Notes: generated by a model not told the origin, from the sequence alone. 64,000 nucleotides of DNA from Anaerolineales bacterium (GCA_020634935.1 JACKAT010000012.1:56571-120570); one strand, 5' to 3'. Positions 1 through 8,831 are shown, counted from the stretch's first letter. Translations and numbers: made by a program.

Positions 1-2
1 TC

Positions 3-362
3 TTTATCGGCTTGGTTTTACGGGGGCGTCGATTTGGCCGCCCGGTGCCGTTGGCTAAAGAGTTGGCTCGCCGCGCCCCGCTGGAATACATCACCGCGAT
101 TGCCAATCTGGGACGACGGGCCGAGCATCGCGCTGCTACCCTGGAGCATTATCGCAACCGGCTTAAACGGGAATTGGGTCGCCGTTACCGGCTCAATCCC
201 ACCTTACCCGACGACGAATATCTGGCCCAACTGGCCCGTTTTAATCCCTCCATCGACATTGAAGCGCTGAACAAGCTGTTGACCCAACTACGCCAGCCCC
301 AAGTTAGTGAAGGGGAACTGGTGCAACTGGCGGCAAATGTAACCACCTGGTTAAAGGAGTAA
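3..362 (+). CDS. DUF4350-type protein, C-terminal part (cut by window edge)
   Basis: The frame is open to the window edge; the TTG at 12 is internal, because codons for F-I-G precede it in frame. The visible 119 residues hold a basic GRRFGRPVPL segment, then RRAPLEYI and HYRNRLKRELGRRY, the usual tail of DUF4350 proteins found beside MoxR and DUF58 genes. The N-terminal domain and membrane anchor would lie outside the window. The stop at 362 is 4 nt before the moxR-like ATG, so the two are surely cotranscribed. Its role in these membrane-protein/chaperone clusters is unknown. The family call rests on the tail and the neighbours. Confidence 0.75.
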   Translation, partial: FIGLVLRGRRFGRPVPLAKELARRAPLEYITAIANLGRRAEHRAATLEHYRNRLKRELGRRYRLNPTLPDDEYLAQLARFNPSIDIEALNKLLTQLRQPQVSEGELVQLAANVTTWLKE

Positions 363-366
363 TGGC

Positions 367-1323
367 ATGTCAATTAGTGATTTACTGATCCTATCGCAAC
401 GTCTGCGGAAAGAAGCCGACAAAGTTTTGGTGGGGCTGGAAGACCCGTTTGAACTGTTGGTCGTGGCCCTGCTGACCGGGGGGCACGTCCTGCTGGAAGG
501 CGTACCCGGTACGGCCAAAACCTTGATGGCCAAAACCGTCGCTCATCTCGTTCAGGCCGACTTTAGTCGAGTCCAATTCACGCCCGATCTAATGCCCTCG
601 GACATTTTAGGTACCAGCGTGTTTGATATGACCACCGGCCAATTCAATCTCAAAAAAGGGCCGATCTTTACCCAAATCCTGTTGGCCGATGAGATCAATC
701 GCGCCCCGGCCAAAACCCAATCGGCCCTGCTGGAAACTATGGAAGAGCGACAGGTGACGCTGGATGGCGAGCGACACTTACTCGCGCCGCCATTTATGGT
801 CATCGCCACCCAAAATCCCATTGAATATGAAGGCACTTACCCGCTGCCCGAAGCCCAACTTGACCGATTTTTGTTTAAGATTTTGGTCCCGTACGCCTCC
901 ACCGATACGGAAGTGGAAATTTTACGGCGCTACCACAACGGTTTTGATGCGCGTAATATCAGCAACAGCGGCCTCCAGCCGATCTTGACCAGCACGGCTA
1001 TCGCCAAAGTACAAGCTCTGATCCAACAGGTGATTGTTGAGGAGGGCATCCTGACCTACATCGCCCAAGTGGCTGCGGCCAGCCGCCAATCGCCGGACCT
1101 CACCTTGGGGGCCAGCACCCGGGCCGCGACGCATACCCTGCTGGCCTCGAAAACCTTTGCCGCCCTGCAAGGCCGCGATTTCGTTACGCCCGATGACGTC
1201 AAGTTTGTTACGCCGCCGATCTACCGGCATCGCATTCTCCTCCGCCCGGAAGCCGAGATCGAAGGGTTAGATGCCGACGCCGTCATTCAACGGCTATTGG
1301 GCCAGGTCGAGGTGCCACGGTAG
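367..1323 (+). CDS. MoxR-family AAA+ ATPase
   Basis: This 318-residue AAA+ ATPase has Walker A GVPGTAKT near residue 45, Walker B LLADEINRAPAKTQSALLE near 105, and sensor-1 region VIATQNPIEYEGTYPLPEAQLDRF near 145; the C-terminal lid carries GASTRAATHTLLASKTFA. Length and motif order are those of the MoxR/YeaC group. These act as chaperone-like ATPases, usually paired with DUF58/VWA proteins that assemble or activate membrane and metal enzymes. It follows the DUF4350 gene by 4 nt. The DUF58 partner lies 1.6 kb downstream, behind a small membrane protein and a repeat-rich gap. The specific client is unknown. Confidence 0.93.
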   Translation: MSISDLLILSQRLRKEADKVLVGLEDPFELLVVALLTGGHVLLEGVPGTAKTLMAKTVAHLVQADFSRVQFTPDLMPSDILGTSVFDMTTGQFNLKKGPIFTQILLADEINRAPAKTQSALLETMEERQVTLDGERHLLAPPFMVIATQNPIEYEGTYPLPEAQLDRFLFKILVPYASTDTEVEILRRYHNGFDARNISNSGLQPILTSTAIAKVQALIQQVIVEEGILTYIAQVAAASRQSPDLTLGASTRAATHTLLASKTFAALQGRDFVTPDDVKFVTPPIYRHRILLRPEAEIEGLDADAVIQRLLGQVEVPR

Positions 1324-1371
1324 TAGGTTATTAGCGATCTATTTTTAATTATCCATTTCTTTCGAGGAAAT

Positions 1372-1950
1372 ATGTCAAAAGGAACAAAAATTGCTTTAGG
1401 TATCGTGGCCGGGTTGGTGTTACTGTGCATTTGTGTGGGCATCGGTGGCTTTATGGGCCTTTATTATGTGGGCAATCAGGTCACCCAATCCGTGGCCGAC
1501 AACCCGGAGGATGTGGCTGTGATCGCCGATGGCATCGCTGATTACGACCTGCCGCCTGGCTATTCCGAAGCCTTTGGGATGAGCCTATTGGGTTTTGATA
1601 TGGTCGCCTTGACCGGTGCCGATGATCGACAGATGATCATGCTGATGCAGTTTCCTCAAGCCTTGGGGCTTGACCAACCCGCGATGGAACAACAAATGCA
1701 AGAGTCGATGCAGCAGCAGACGGGACGGCGAAATCTTGATCTTGAGGTAGTGGACGAAGTCACCACCATCATTCGGGATGAGACCGTCACCTTAACCGTC
1801 CGAGAAGGCATCGACGAGTCCGGTGAGGGGCTGCGACAGCTCACCGGTATATTTCCCGGTAAAGGCGGCGCCGTGCTGCTGATGGTTATGGGGCCGCTGC
1901 AAAACTGGGATCAAGCCGGGGTGGATGCCTTTATTGCTTCCATCCGTTAA
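1372..1950 (+). CDS. Small membrane-anchored protein, unknown function
   Basis: This is a 192-residue protein with one strongly hydrophobic N-terminal segment (about residues 6-33, KIALGIVAGLVLLCICVG...). It looks like an uncleaved anchor followed by an extracytoplasmic domain. The soluble part holds a Met/Gln-rich stretch (QQQMQESMQQQ around 105-115), then a beta-rich C-terminus ending in FIASIR. GAGGAA sits a few bases before the ATG. It follows the MoxR gene by 48 nt on the same strand and is probably in that operon. I do not recognise the family. The last gene before the repeat array, it has no clear terminator. Confidence 0.7.
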   Translation: MSKGTKIALGIVAGLVLLCICVGIGGFMGLYYVGNQVTQSVADNPEDVAVIADGIADYDLPPGYSEAFGMSLLGFDMVALTGADDRQMIMLMQFPQALGLDQPAMEQQMQESMQQQTGRRNLDLEVVDEVTTIIRDETVTLTVREGIDESGEGLRQLTGIFPGKGGAVLLMVMGPLQNWDQAGVDAFIASIR

Positions 1951-1976
1951 TGCCGTTTAGAAATAACTGCTCAGGC

Positions 1977-2072
1977 ATGTCATTTCGTAGCCGAAGGCGG
2001 AGAAATCCCTATAGAGTCTGCTTGCAAGCATCGTTCTCAGGGATTTCTCGTCGTTCCTCCTCGAAATGACAT
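1977..2072. repeat. Inverted-repeat element, 96 bp
   Basis: The outer arms are ATGTCATTTCG (1977-1987) and CGAAATGACAT (2062-2072). The inner arms are GAGAAATCCCT (2000-2010) and AGGGATTTCTC (2039-2049). The element lies 22 bp before the 21-bp array. A related element with the same inner arms lies at about 40238-40311 beside the third array. This arrangement is typical of dispersed non-coding palindromic repeats. No coding potential is seen. Confidence 0.8.
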
Positions 2073-2094
2073 ACCAACTGCGCAAGTCCTATTA

Positions 2095-2337
2095 TATACG
2101 ACCAGGAAAAAATGACTCACGACCAGGATAAAATCATATACGACCGGGAAAAAATGACTCACGACCACGAAAAAATCATATACGACCGGGGAAAAATGAC
2201 TCACGACCGGAAAAAAATCATATACGACCAGGAAAAAATGACTCACGACCACGAAAAAATCATATACGACCGAAAAAAAATGACTCACGACCGCGAAAAA
2301 ATCATGTACGACCAGGAAAAAATGACTCACGACCTGG
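2095..2337. repeat. Tandem 21-bp repeat array 1
   Basis: There are eleven full 21-bp units plus a partial one. Two alternating versions form a 42-bp higher-order unit: one begins TATACGACC, the other CTCACGACC, and each is followed by a G-rich triplet and an A-tract of 4-8 A. The A-tracts recur every 21 bp, i.e. every two helical turns, which predicts intrinsically bent DNA or a phased protein-binding array. The same core (AAAAATGACTCACGACC) occurs in array 2 in the opposite orientation. The array reads as a heptapeptide repeat in one frame, but there is no ribosome-binding site. Confidence 0.93.
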
Positions 2338-2500
2338 TTGGCATGACTTTTCCCCTGGTATTGAGTGATTTGAGAGGGGGATGATCGTATTGGCCAAGGC
2401 AACCAGCCATTATCTTACCGGCTCGATGCCCCCCATGCGGTCGTCGATTATAGTCTAAGCGACGGGCTGATAAGCCAGCGCGTAGATGCAGCGGATAACC

Positions 2501-2746
2501 AGACATGACCGGTTTTCAAACGAGCCGTCATCCGGCTCAATGGCCCGAATTACCCTGATTTTTCTTTGAAAAGTGTAGGGGGGCAAATTGATGTTGCCCC
2601 GATAAAACAACAGCGGATTGTGGAAATAAACGGATAAGATAAGCAAAATCCGCTCCTTTCGTCAATGTGTTGTTGTCCATTTTTGGCCATATGTCGTTGA
2701 TTACTACAATGTTTCTTTGAAAAGTACTCCAAAACCGGTCATGTCT
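2501..2746. repeat. MITE-like element with 16-bp perfect terminal inverted repeats
   Basis: AGACATGACCGGTTTT at 2501-2516 is exactly mirrored by AAAACCGGTCATGTCT at 2731-2746. Inside, TTTCTTTGAAAAGT occurs at about 2561 and again at about 2711, both in direct orientation. The enclosed 214 bp carry no plausible gene. I see no clear target-site duplication, so a mobile origin is inferred only from size and termini. The rest of the 2340-2955 gap holds nothing I recognise. Confidence 0.6.
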
Positions 2747-2955
2747 GAAGGATAGCAACTTGGGTTAGTAATAAAAGCTTGTTCAAAACAGGGATAGCCC
2801 CCCGCCGGAGTGTTGGTGCGAGGTTAGAACCACGGATTGACCGAAATACGCGGATTTTCTCTCGTCTTTATCCGCGTATTTCGGCCCATCGGCGGTTCTT
2901 CACGCTTAGGTCGCTCAACCACATTCAACGGGGAGACTACCAAAACAGGAAATCT

Positions 2956-4266
2956 ATGCAAATCACCCATCGCGGCATCTTGATTCTTCTTATCGCGGCC
3001 CCCATCATTGCCTTGGGCACCTGGGCGCCGGCCTTGCAGTGGGTGGCGCTGGTCTATGTTTTGGTGGTGCTGGTCATCTTTGGCCTTGACTGGCGCTTGG
3101 CCGAGGGGCCGGATCGTTTCGAGGCCGCCCGCGAGCACGATATTAAGTTGAGCCTGGGCGCGAGAAACCCGATTCGCCTATCGATCCGCAATCGCAGCCG
3201 GCGACCGGCCATGTTCTGGCTCAGAGATGAAGCACCCGATGCGTTTGACATCGAGCAGCGTGTCTTTTCCGGCGAGGTCGCCCCTCGGCGTACCTGGACA
3301 GAAACCTACTATGTGCGCCCCTTGCAGCGGGGCGACTATCAATTTGCCGATATGCACCTGCGCTGGCAAGGTCCGCTCGGCTTTGTCATTCGACAAGCCA
3401 AGCTGGCCGCCGCCGCGCCGGTAAAAGTTTATCCCAATTTGCTCGAAATTCGGCGCTACGATCTGCTGCTCAAACAGAATCGACTCCAAGAGTTGGGCTT
3501 GCGGCACGCCCGCATGTTCGGCGAAGGGACCGAGTTCGAACGGCTGCGGGAGTATTTGCCGGATGACGAATTTCGGCGCATCGACTGGAAAGCCACCGCC
3601 CGTCGCAACCGGCCCATTACCGTGGAGTATCAAACCGAGCGCAGTCAAAATATCGTCGCGGTGCTGGACACCGGCCGGATGATGCAAAGCCCGGTGGCGC
3701 GCATCGCTAAACTGGATTATGTGGTGAATGCCGTGCTGTTTTTAACGTATGTTGCCACCGGCAAAGGGGATAAAGTGGGCTTGATGACCTTTGCCGATCA
3801 GGTGCAGACCTTTATCAGCCCGCGCCAGGGACGCGGTCAATTTTACCGGATGCTCGAACTGCTGTATGCGGTCAAGGCCGGCGCGGTCGAGCCGGACTAC
3901 CAGCGCGCCTTGAGTTATCTGGCCCTTAAGCAGCGGCGGCGTTCGTTGGTGATTATCTTTACGGATTTAAGCGGAGGAACCAGCATGGAGTCGCTGGTGA
4001 GTCACGTATCGGTGTTGGCCCAGCGCAGTCTGCCCCTGGTGGTCACCATTAGCGACCCCGATATTCATGCGGCCACCAAGCAGCAACCACACGACTCGTT
4101 AACCGTGTACCAGCGCGCGGCGGCAGAGCAACTGCTCGATGAAAGACAGGTGACGCTCGACCAACTGCGGCGGCAGGGGGTGTTAACCCTGGATGTGTCG
4201 GCCAATCAATTGTCGATGGCCGTGATTAATCGCTACTTGGAGTTGAAAGGTCGGACCTTGTTGTAG
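2956..4266 (+). CDS. DUF58 (VWA-like) membrane protein
   Basis: The start is set at the ATG at 2956 (MQITHRGILI), with ACAGGA just upstream. A longer frame from 2779 would add 59 repeat-derived residues. The 436-residue protein has two N-terminal membrane segments (about residues 6-45) and a beta-rich region. It then has the DUF58 signature YLPDDEFRRIDWKATARRNR near residue 205, and a VWA-like fold with DTGRMM near 235 and FTDLSGG near 338. DUF58 proteins partner with MoxR ATPases, so it probably works with the ATPase at 367-1323. Its 3' end overlaps the convergent SpoIIM gene by 41 bp. Confidence 0.9.
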   Translation: MQITHRGILILLIAAPIIALGTWAPALQWVALVYVLVVLVIFGLDWRLAEGPDRFEAAREHDIKLSLGARNPIRLSIRNRSRRPAMFWLRDEAPDAFDIEQRVFSGEVAPRRTWTETYYVRPLQRGDYQFADMHLRWQGPLGFVIRQAKLAAAAPVKVYPNLLEIRRYDLLLKQNRLQELGLRHARMFGEGTEFERLREYLPDDEFRRIDWKATARRNRPITVEYQTERSQNIVAVLDTGRMMQSPVARIAKLDYVVNAVLFLTYVATGKGDKVGLMTFADQVQTFISPRQGRGQFYRMLELLYAVKAGAVEPDYQRALSYLALKQRRRSLVIIFTDLSGGTSMESLVSHVSVLAQRSLPLVVTISDPDIHAATKQQPHDSLTVYQRAAAEQLLDERQVTLDQLRRQGVLTLDVSANQLSMAVINRYLELKGRTLL

Positions 4267-5230
4267 GGGTGGCTTGCTGGCGACCGGCCAAGAAAAAGTA
4301 GCCGTAGAGCAGCAGCCCGCTCCCCAGGCCAATGGCCCACTTAACCGGCCAGGGGATGCCTTCGGCGGGCGAGATAAAACCTTCAATCGTACCGGCCAGG
4401 ATCAGCAAGGGGACGCACCCGATGACGAGTTTAACAGCTTTGCCGGCGGCGATGGTCAGCGCATCTCGACGGCGACGCAGGCCGGGGTTAATGAGGGCCC
4501 AGCCCAGCATTAAGCCGGCTCCTCCGGCCATGAAAATAACGCTTAACTCGATCACACCGTGGCCGATGACAAAGGTCCACAGATCAAAGCCGAGGCCGTA
4601 ATAGGCGGTCAACCCGGTGATGCCGCCTAACAGGAGGCCGTTAAAAATCATAATCCAGAGCGTAACTACACCCGCCAAGATACCGCTGCCAAAGGCCAGG
4701 AAGGCAACCTGGATGTTGTTACGCATTATAAATGAAGAAGCATAGGGCCGCTCTTCAATCGGGATGTCGGTCCACAACTCGCCTCGTTCGATGGTTTCGA
4801 CCATCTCTTGGGCCATTTCCGGCAGTAGCCAGCGTGATAGTTCCGGGTGCCAGGCGGTGCTTAACCCGGCGATGATCGCCGGAATAATGAACATGGCCGC
4901 GGCGATCAGGGTAAAAGGCAGCGTTTCCCGATAGACCTGAGGGAAGCCGGTTGTGGCGAACCGAATAAATCGGTCAAAGGCCAAGGGTTCGCTGCGGTAG
5001 ACAATTGAATGGGCTCGGGCTACCAATTGGTTTAAGTAGATTGTCACTCGGTGATGGGCATAATCTCGCTGGACCACGGCCAAATCAGACGTCGCCGCTC
5101 GATACAAACGACCCATCGTTTTCACCTCATCGGGCGACAACTGCTGAATATTCTTTTGACTGCGATCAAGGAGTTGGGTTAACTGCTGCCAGTCGTTTTG
5201 TCGCGATTGGATAAATTCGTCAACTAGCAT
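4226..5230 (-). CDS. SpoIIM/DUF95-family membrane protein
   Basis: A 334-residue protein opens with a soluble helical region (MLVDEFIQSRQNDWQQLTQLL). About five membrane segments follow; the middle ones carry the family signature NNIQVAFLAFGSGILAG (about 170-186) and GHGVIELSVIFMAGGAGLMLG (about 225-245). Stage II sporulation protein M relatives of this length are common in non-sporulating bacteria beside RDD, DUF58 and MoxR genes. Nothing else here suggests sporulation. It starts 12 bp from the divergent RDD gene, so the two share a very compact promoter region. Its tail overlaps the DUF58 gene. Function is otherwise unknown. Confidence 0.87.
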   Translation of the reverse strand: MLVDEFIQSRQNDWQQLTQLLDRSQKNIQQLSPDEVKTMGRLYRAATSDLAVVQRDYAHHRVTIYLNQLVARAHSIVYRSEPLAFDRFIRFATTGFPQVYRETLPFTLIAAAMFIIPAIIAGLSTAWHPELSRWLLPEMAQEMVETIERGELWTDIPIEERPYASSFIMRNNIQVAFLAFGSGILAGVVTLWIMIFNGLLLGGITGLTAYYGLGFDLWTFVIGHGVIELSVIFMAGGAGLMLGWALINPGLRRRRDALTIAAGKAVKLVIGCVPLLILAGTIEGFISPAEGIPWPVKWAIGLGSGLLLYGYFFLAGRQQATPTTRSDLSTPSSD

Positions 5231-5242
5231 AGGATGTGACTC

Positions 5243-6046
5243 ATGAGTTTATCGGATAAATATTTAACTATTGATACCCCCGAAAATGTCGCGTTTGGCT
5301 ATGATGTGGCGGGTATCGGCTCGCGTTTTCTGGCGACGATAGTAGATACCTTATTGATAATCATTTTAATGGTAATTGTCAATGTCGCCTCACTCTTCTT
5401 AACCACCATTCTGCTGGGCAGTAATTGGGTTGATGAAGCCGTGGTGGTCTGGGTCGGAGCCATTTTGGGCCTGCTTTCATTTGGTCTCTTTTGGGGCTAT
5501 TACATCGTCTTTGAAATGATGTGGAACGGCCAATCACCCGGCAAACGATGGGTTGGGTTACGGGTGTTGAAACTCGATGGCACGCCCATAACCCTCGTCG
5601 AATCGGTGGTACGCAATCTCATTCGCCTGATCGATTTTTTGCCCTTTTATTACGGCTTCGGCGTGGTGACGATGTTTATCAACGAGCAGTCGCGTCGCCT
5701 GGGCGACCTGGCAGCCGGCACCTTGGTGGTGTATGATACCGGCGTCATAACGCTAGATGAGTTGAGCCAGGATAGTATGATTCTCGGCCTTCGCGCTCAG
5801 ACGATTTCGCCGGAAACCGAGCAACTACCCATAGAACGATTGACCACGCACGATATGGCGATGATCGAAGACTATTTACGTCGCCGCTTCGATTTGGCGA
5901 ACCGGTTTGAGGTGGCCGCCAAGATGTCGGAGCGACTCCACGCCCAGATGGAACTGCCGGACCCCGGCCTGAAGGGCGCACAAGCCGATGAATTATTGGC
6001 GGAAATATACAAGTTCGCCAAGCTTCGCGCCAGCAGACGCAGTTGA
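5243..6046 (+). CDS. RDD-family membrane protein
   Basis: The 267-residue protein shows the RDD pattern: an N-terminal GYDVAGIGSRFLATIVDTLL (Arg-Asp) segment, three to four membrane helices up to about residue 140, then NGQSPGKRWVGLRV and RRLGDLAAGTLVV. The last 90 residues are soluble and charged, ending in RASRRS. Its start codon lies 12 bp from the divergent SpoIIM start, with AGGATG as a possible ribosome site. RDD and SpoIIM genes are frequent neighbours, which suggests a shared envelope function; the biochemical role is not established. Confidence 0.9.
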   Translation: MSLSDKYLTIDTPENVAFGYDVAGIGSRFLATIVDTLLIIILMVIVNVASLFLTTILLGSNWVDEAVVVWVGAILGLLSFGLFWGYYIVFEMMWNGQSPGKRWVGLRVLKLDGTPITLVESVVRNLIRLIDFLPFYYGFGVVTMFINEQSRRLGDLAAGTLVVYDTGVITLDELSQDSMILGLRAQTISPETEQLPIERLTTHDMAMIEDYLRRRFDLANRFEVAAKMSERLHAQMELPDPGLKGAQADELLAEIYKFAKLRASRRS

Positions 6047-6095
6047 TCGATGCTCAGGGCGTTGAGAGATTTTCTTCAAACTAAACAAATGTTGC

Positions 6096-6132
6096 GAAAA
6101 AGACCTACGCGGCGTTGAACCCGCGTAAGTCT
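6096..6132 (-). terminator. Intrinsic terminator of the minus-strand lipoprotein gene
   Basis: The arms AGACcTACGCGG (6101-6112) and CCGCGTAaGTCT (6121-6132) form a stem with one mismatch. On the minus strand the hairpin is followed by TTTTT. It lies 50 bp after the lipoprotein stop. It may also serve the convergent RDD gene. Confidence 0.75.
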
Positions 6133-6181
6133 ATAATCAATTGGTGGTATTAACTTCGTTTTTTGCTGGCGCGTATTTTGT

Positions 6182-8359
6182 TTAATACAGTTGCAGCGGC
6201 AGGGCGCCAAAGGGACCGGCCAATAAGCCCCACACTTCATCGGCGCCTACGGTGATGCTATCCGTTACGGGCGATTGACCTTCGGCGCTCATTTGGTAGC
6301 TGTATTCGCCGGGAGGCAGTTCAATGTATGGCGCGTTGCCCATCTCGGCGTCTTCGGCTTGCGGCTCTACCTCAAAGGTTTGGCCGTTCAAGGTAAAGGT
6401 GAAGGTGGCCGCGGCGGGGTCACCGAAGTCAGGATTGCCAAAGTAGATGCGGGCTTGGCCGGCCTCGGGCACAATACCGGCGGCTGTGGCGGCAGCCGCA
6501 TTTTTGTTAACCATGGTCACTTCGCTCTCGCTGCCGCTGGATTTGATCGCTACGGTTAGCAGGCCATCGGCTCCTTCAAACATCAGGTTGACGCTGCTTG
6601 GCTCCTGACTGCTGTTGCTCAGATTCCAGCCCAGATTGGCCAGTTCTGTCTGGAAAAAATCCGACAGTGTAGCTACAGCGGATGGTGAACTGACCATGAT
6701 TTTACGGCTATATTGGCTGCCTTCAGAGGAGTAGCTGGTGTAGTTGTCGGGTACCGGCAGGCCATCCTTATCCTCGGCCACTAAGGGTTCGGCGCTATCC
6801 GTCGTGGAACTCTGATCAGAGTCGGTCGGGCTGCCGGCCAGCGACGGCGCGGAATCGAGGTCAATCGTCACGCTGGCGTTCCCATCCAGAGGATCACCCA
6901 TAACTGTAATCGAAAGGGACTCGTCACCCCGGTTGAAATCAACCGAACCCATAAATTCGGTGATGATAGAGAAGTCTTTGTCTTCCTGCCAGTCATCAGC
7001 CGGCAGGGTTTGGCGATAGAAGTTGATCAGGGCTTCAATGTCCGAGGCGCTGGTGAAGCTCAGTTCGGCCAGGTCGGCGTCGTACTCAATCTCTTCGGCG
7101 TCGGCGGGCGTGGGAAAGTTGACTGCGGAGGATGGATTGGAGTCGGTAGTAAGGGCGGGTTCGCTGTCGGCTGTTTCAGTTGCGGCCATTTCGGCTTCAC
7201 TATCGACGGGAGGTGTGTCAGTGCTGCCGCCATCACGCAAGGCCAGCAGTTCATTGGTTTCAAATTGGCGGAGTTCCACGTTGTACCGGCTTTGGCTGGG
7301 GACAATATTGAGCATCAAGGCCAGTTGGTCGGCCTCGTTGGCAAAAAAGCGGGTGGTTTGTTCCGCGCTATCAAAGGCGCTATCGGGCATTTCTTGCCAG
7401 CCCAAGTCGGTCATTTGGGTCAGGTAGAAGTCGGTCAGATCGGTGGGCGCCAGGTCAGTTTGATAGCTCAGGTAAGGTTCAGAATCGTCCAGTTGCAAGT
7501 TGTCGAGTTCGGCCGGGGTGGGTAAATCCTGGCTCAACAGGGTGAGGCTGTATTGCACGGCGGTTTTACCGGCTTGAGCGGGGGCCGCACTGATAGCAAC
7601 GGTCAGGTTGAGCCCATTTTGTTTGAAGGTCATATCGCGGCGATCCGGTAAATCGGCGCCGGCGCTATTGGGACGGGTGTATTGCTGCCAGCCCTGGTCG
7701 GTAAGCCCTTGCCGGGTAAAGTCGGCTACATCGGCCACACTGTCTGACGAGAAGTAAAGCAGGGTGTTGGGAGCCGCCAGGCTCAATTCGGCATCGGCCG
7801 TTTGGGGTAGGTGGCGGAGGTCGATGTTGCCGCTCTGGTTGACCGAAACCATCGTTTGGCCGCCCATATCGCTAGCTGACAGATTTAGGCCGTAGGCCCC
7901 GTTGTTAAAGTAGCTGACGGCGTAGCCGGTAGCTTCAGCGCCCTGGTCGGTTAGCTCTTGCCAGCCCAATTTGGTGAGGCGGGTGCGGTATAGATTGACA
8001 ACATCAGCCACGCTGGCATCGGTTTGGTAGTTCAGAGCGCCCACAGTGGGTTCGCCCATGGCCTGCATAGCCTGGAGTTCATCGGCTGAGAGGAAAGTGC
8101 GCAGGTCCAGCCGTTGGGCGGCGGCTTGAACCGTGGTGGGCTGCTCCGGGGTGGCAACAGCAGGCGTGTCGGATTGGCTGTTGACTTCGGTGGCTTCGGC
8201 AGCGGGCGTGGAGGGCTGGTCGGCTTGAGCGGGGGATGCGGTGGTTGGGGCCGATTCGCTGCCGGGTTCGACACTGGCGCTCTTATCGGTGCCGCAGGCG
8301 GCCAGGCTTAAAATAAAGATAAGGGACACGATTACGGTGAAAATTGTGCTGGTTTTCAT
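6182..8359 (-). CDS. Lipoprotein with five repeats and a C-terminal beta domain
   Basis: The start is set at the second ATG (8359, MKTSTIFTVIVSL), with GGAGA about 10 nt upstream; the first ATG at 8377 overlaps that site. A lipobox LAAC near residue 22 predicts lipid anchoring. A Ser/Thr/Pro-rich linker follows. Five copies then appear of a unit of about 100 residues containing a V-x-[DN]-[FL]-Y-x3-L-x4-W core (LYRTRLTKLGWQEL, FYLTQMTDLGWQEM, FFQTELANLGWNLS and two diverged copies). The last 100 residues form a PEGA-like beta domain (LPPGEYSY). Function is unknown; a surface sensor or binding role is inference. Confidence 0.8.
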   Translation of the reverse strand: MKTSTIFTVIVSLIFILSLAACGTDKSASVEPGSESAPTTASPAQADQPSTPAAEATEVNSQSDTPAVATPEQPTTVQAAAQRLDLRTFLSADELQAMQAMGEPTVGALNYQTDASVADVVNLYRTRLTKLGWQELTDQGAEATGYAVSYFNNGAYGLNLSASDMGGQTMVSVNQSGNIDLRHLPQTADAELSLAAPNTLLYFSSDSVADVADFTRQGLTDQGWQQYTRPNSAGADLPDRRDMTFKQNGLNLTVAISAAPAQAGKTAVQYSLTLLSQDLPTPAELDNLQLDDSEPYLSYQTDLAPTDLTDFYLTQMTDLGWQEMPDSAFDSAEQTTRFFANEADQLALMLNIVPSQSRYNVELRQFETNELLALRDGGSTDTPPVDSEAEMAATETADSEPALTTDSNPSSAVNFPTPADAEEIEYDADLAELSFTSASDIEALINFYRQTLPADDWQEDKDFSIITEFMGSVDFNRGDESLSITVMGDPLDGNASVTIDLDSAPSLAGSPTDSDQSSTTDSAEPLVAEDKDGLPVPDNYTSYSSEGSQYSRKIMVSSPSAVATLSDFFQTELANLGWNLSNSSQEPSSVNLMFEGADGLLTVAIKSSGSESEVTMVNKNAAAATAAGIVPEAGQARIYFGNPDFGDPAAATFTFTLNGQTFEVEPQAEDAEMGNAPYIELPPGEYSYQMSAEGQSPVTDSITVGADEVWGLLAGPFGALPLQLY

Positions 8360-8831
8360 TAATTTGTAGTTCTCCATTTCTTGATCTAAGTTGATTAAGT
8401 TCTTGGTTGTATCGTATCAAATCATTGTTTTGAGGTTGGAAACCCAATCCGGAGCGTTGAGCATAGGGTCAATACTATTAATATTTGGTTGTTTTCAATG
8501 TCGGCCATCTAACGCTTGTCGATCGGGTTAACCATGTTCTTTGCCGGCCAAAAAGGTTATTGAATCGATCTATAGGTATCTCCTTGAACTATTTATTTCG
8601 TTTTGTAGAAAAATACGCTGCTTCCAACGATGCCAATGAACAGGCCGTCGAGTGGCGCATAGACCGTCATTCGTAGACAACCCCACAGCTTTTTGATAAA
8701 GAAAAAGTGTTGGGGTTGGAGTTATCATAACTAACCATCGTTTAGAAATCGTGTATTGGCTATTATCGCCTCGGTTTCCAAATTGAAGAAGGGTCGATGA
8801 CTCAACAATCCAAAAAGAGGGACTTAAAGAA
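8360..8831. other. Intergenic region between divergent genes, nothing recognised
   Basis: This gap between the lipoprotein gene (minus) and modA (plus) is AT-rich. It must hold both promoters, but I see no convincing promoter pair, operator or RNA structure. A 63-codon ORF at 8485-8676 has no ribosome-binding site and no recognisable protein features. The modA ribosome site AGAGGGA lies at about 8815. Confidence 0.6.

Noticed and set aside
2112..2384. ORF encoding a heptapeptide repeat (MTHDxEK / IIYDxEK)
   Set aside because: It follows from the 21-bp nucleotide repeat being a multiple of three. No ribosome-binding site, and array 2 gives the same peptide on the opposite strand while array 3 has 20-bp units that break the frame.
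4226..5230. Evidence of sporulation from the SpoIIM-like gene
   Set aside because: This family is widespread in non-sporulating bacteria in the same gene context, and no other sporulation gene is present.
8485..8676. 63-codon ORF upstream of modA
   Set aside because: No ribosome-binding site and no recognisable composition or motif.
8798..8812. Third PadR-type operator before modA (ACTCAACAATCC)
   Set aside because: It shares only ACTCAA with the 12-bp motif; not enough to call.
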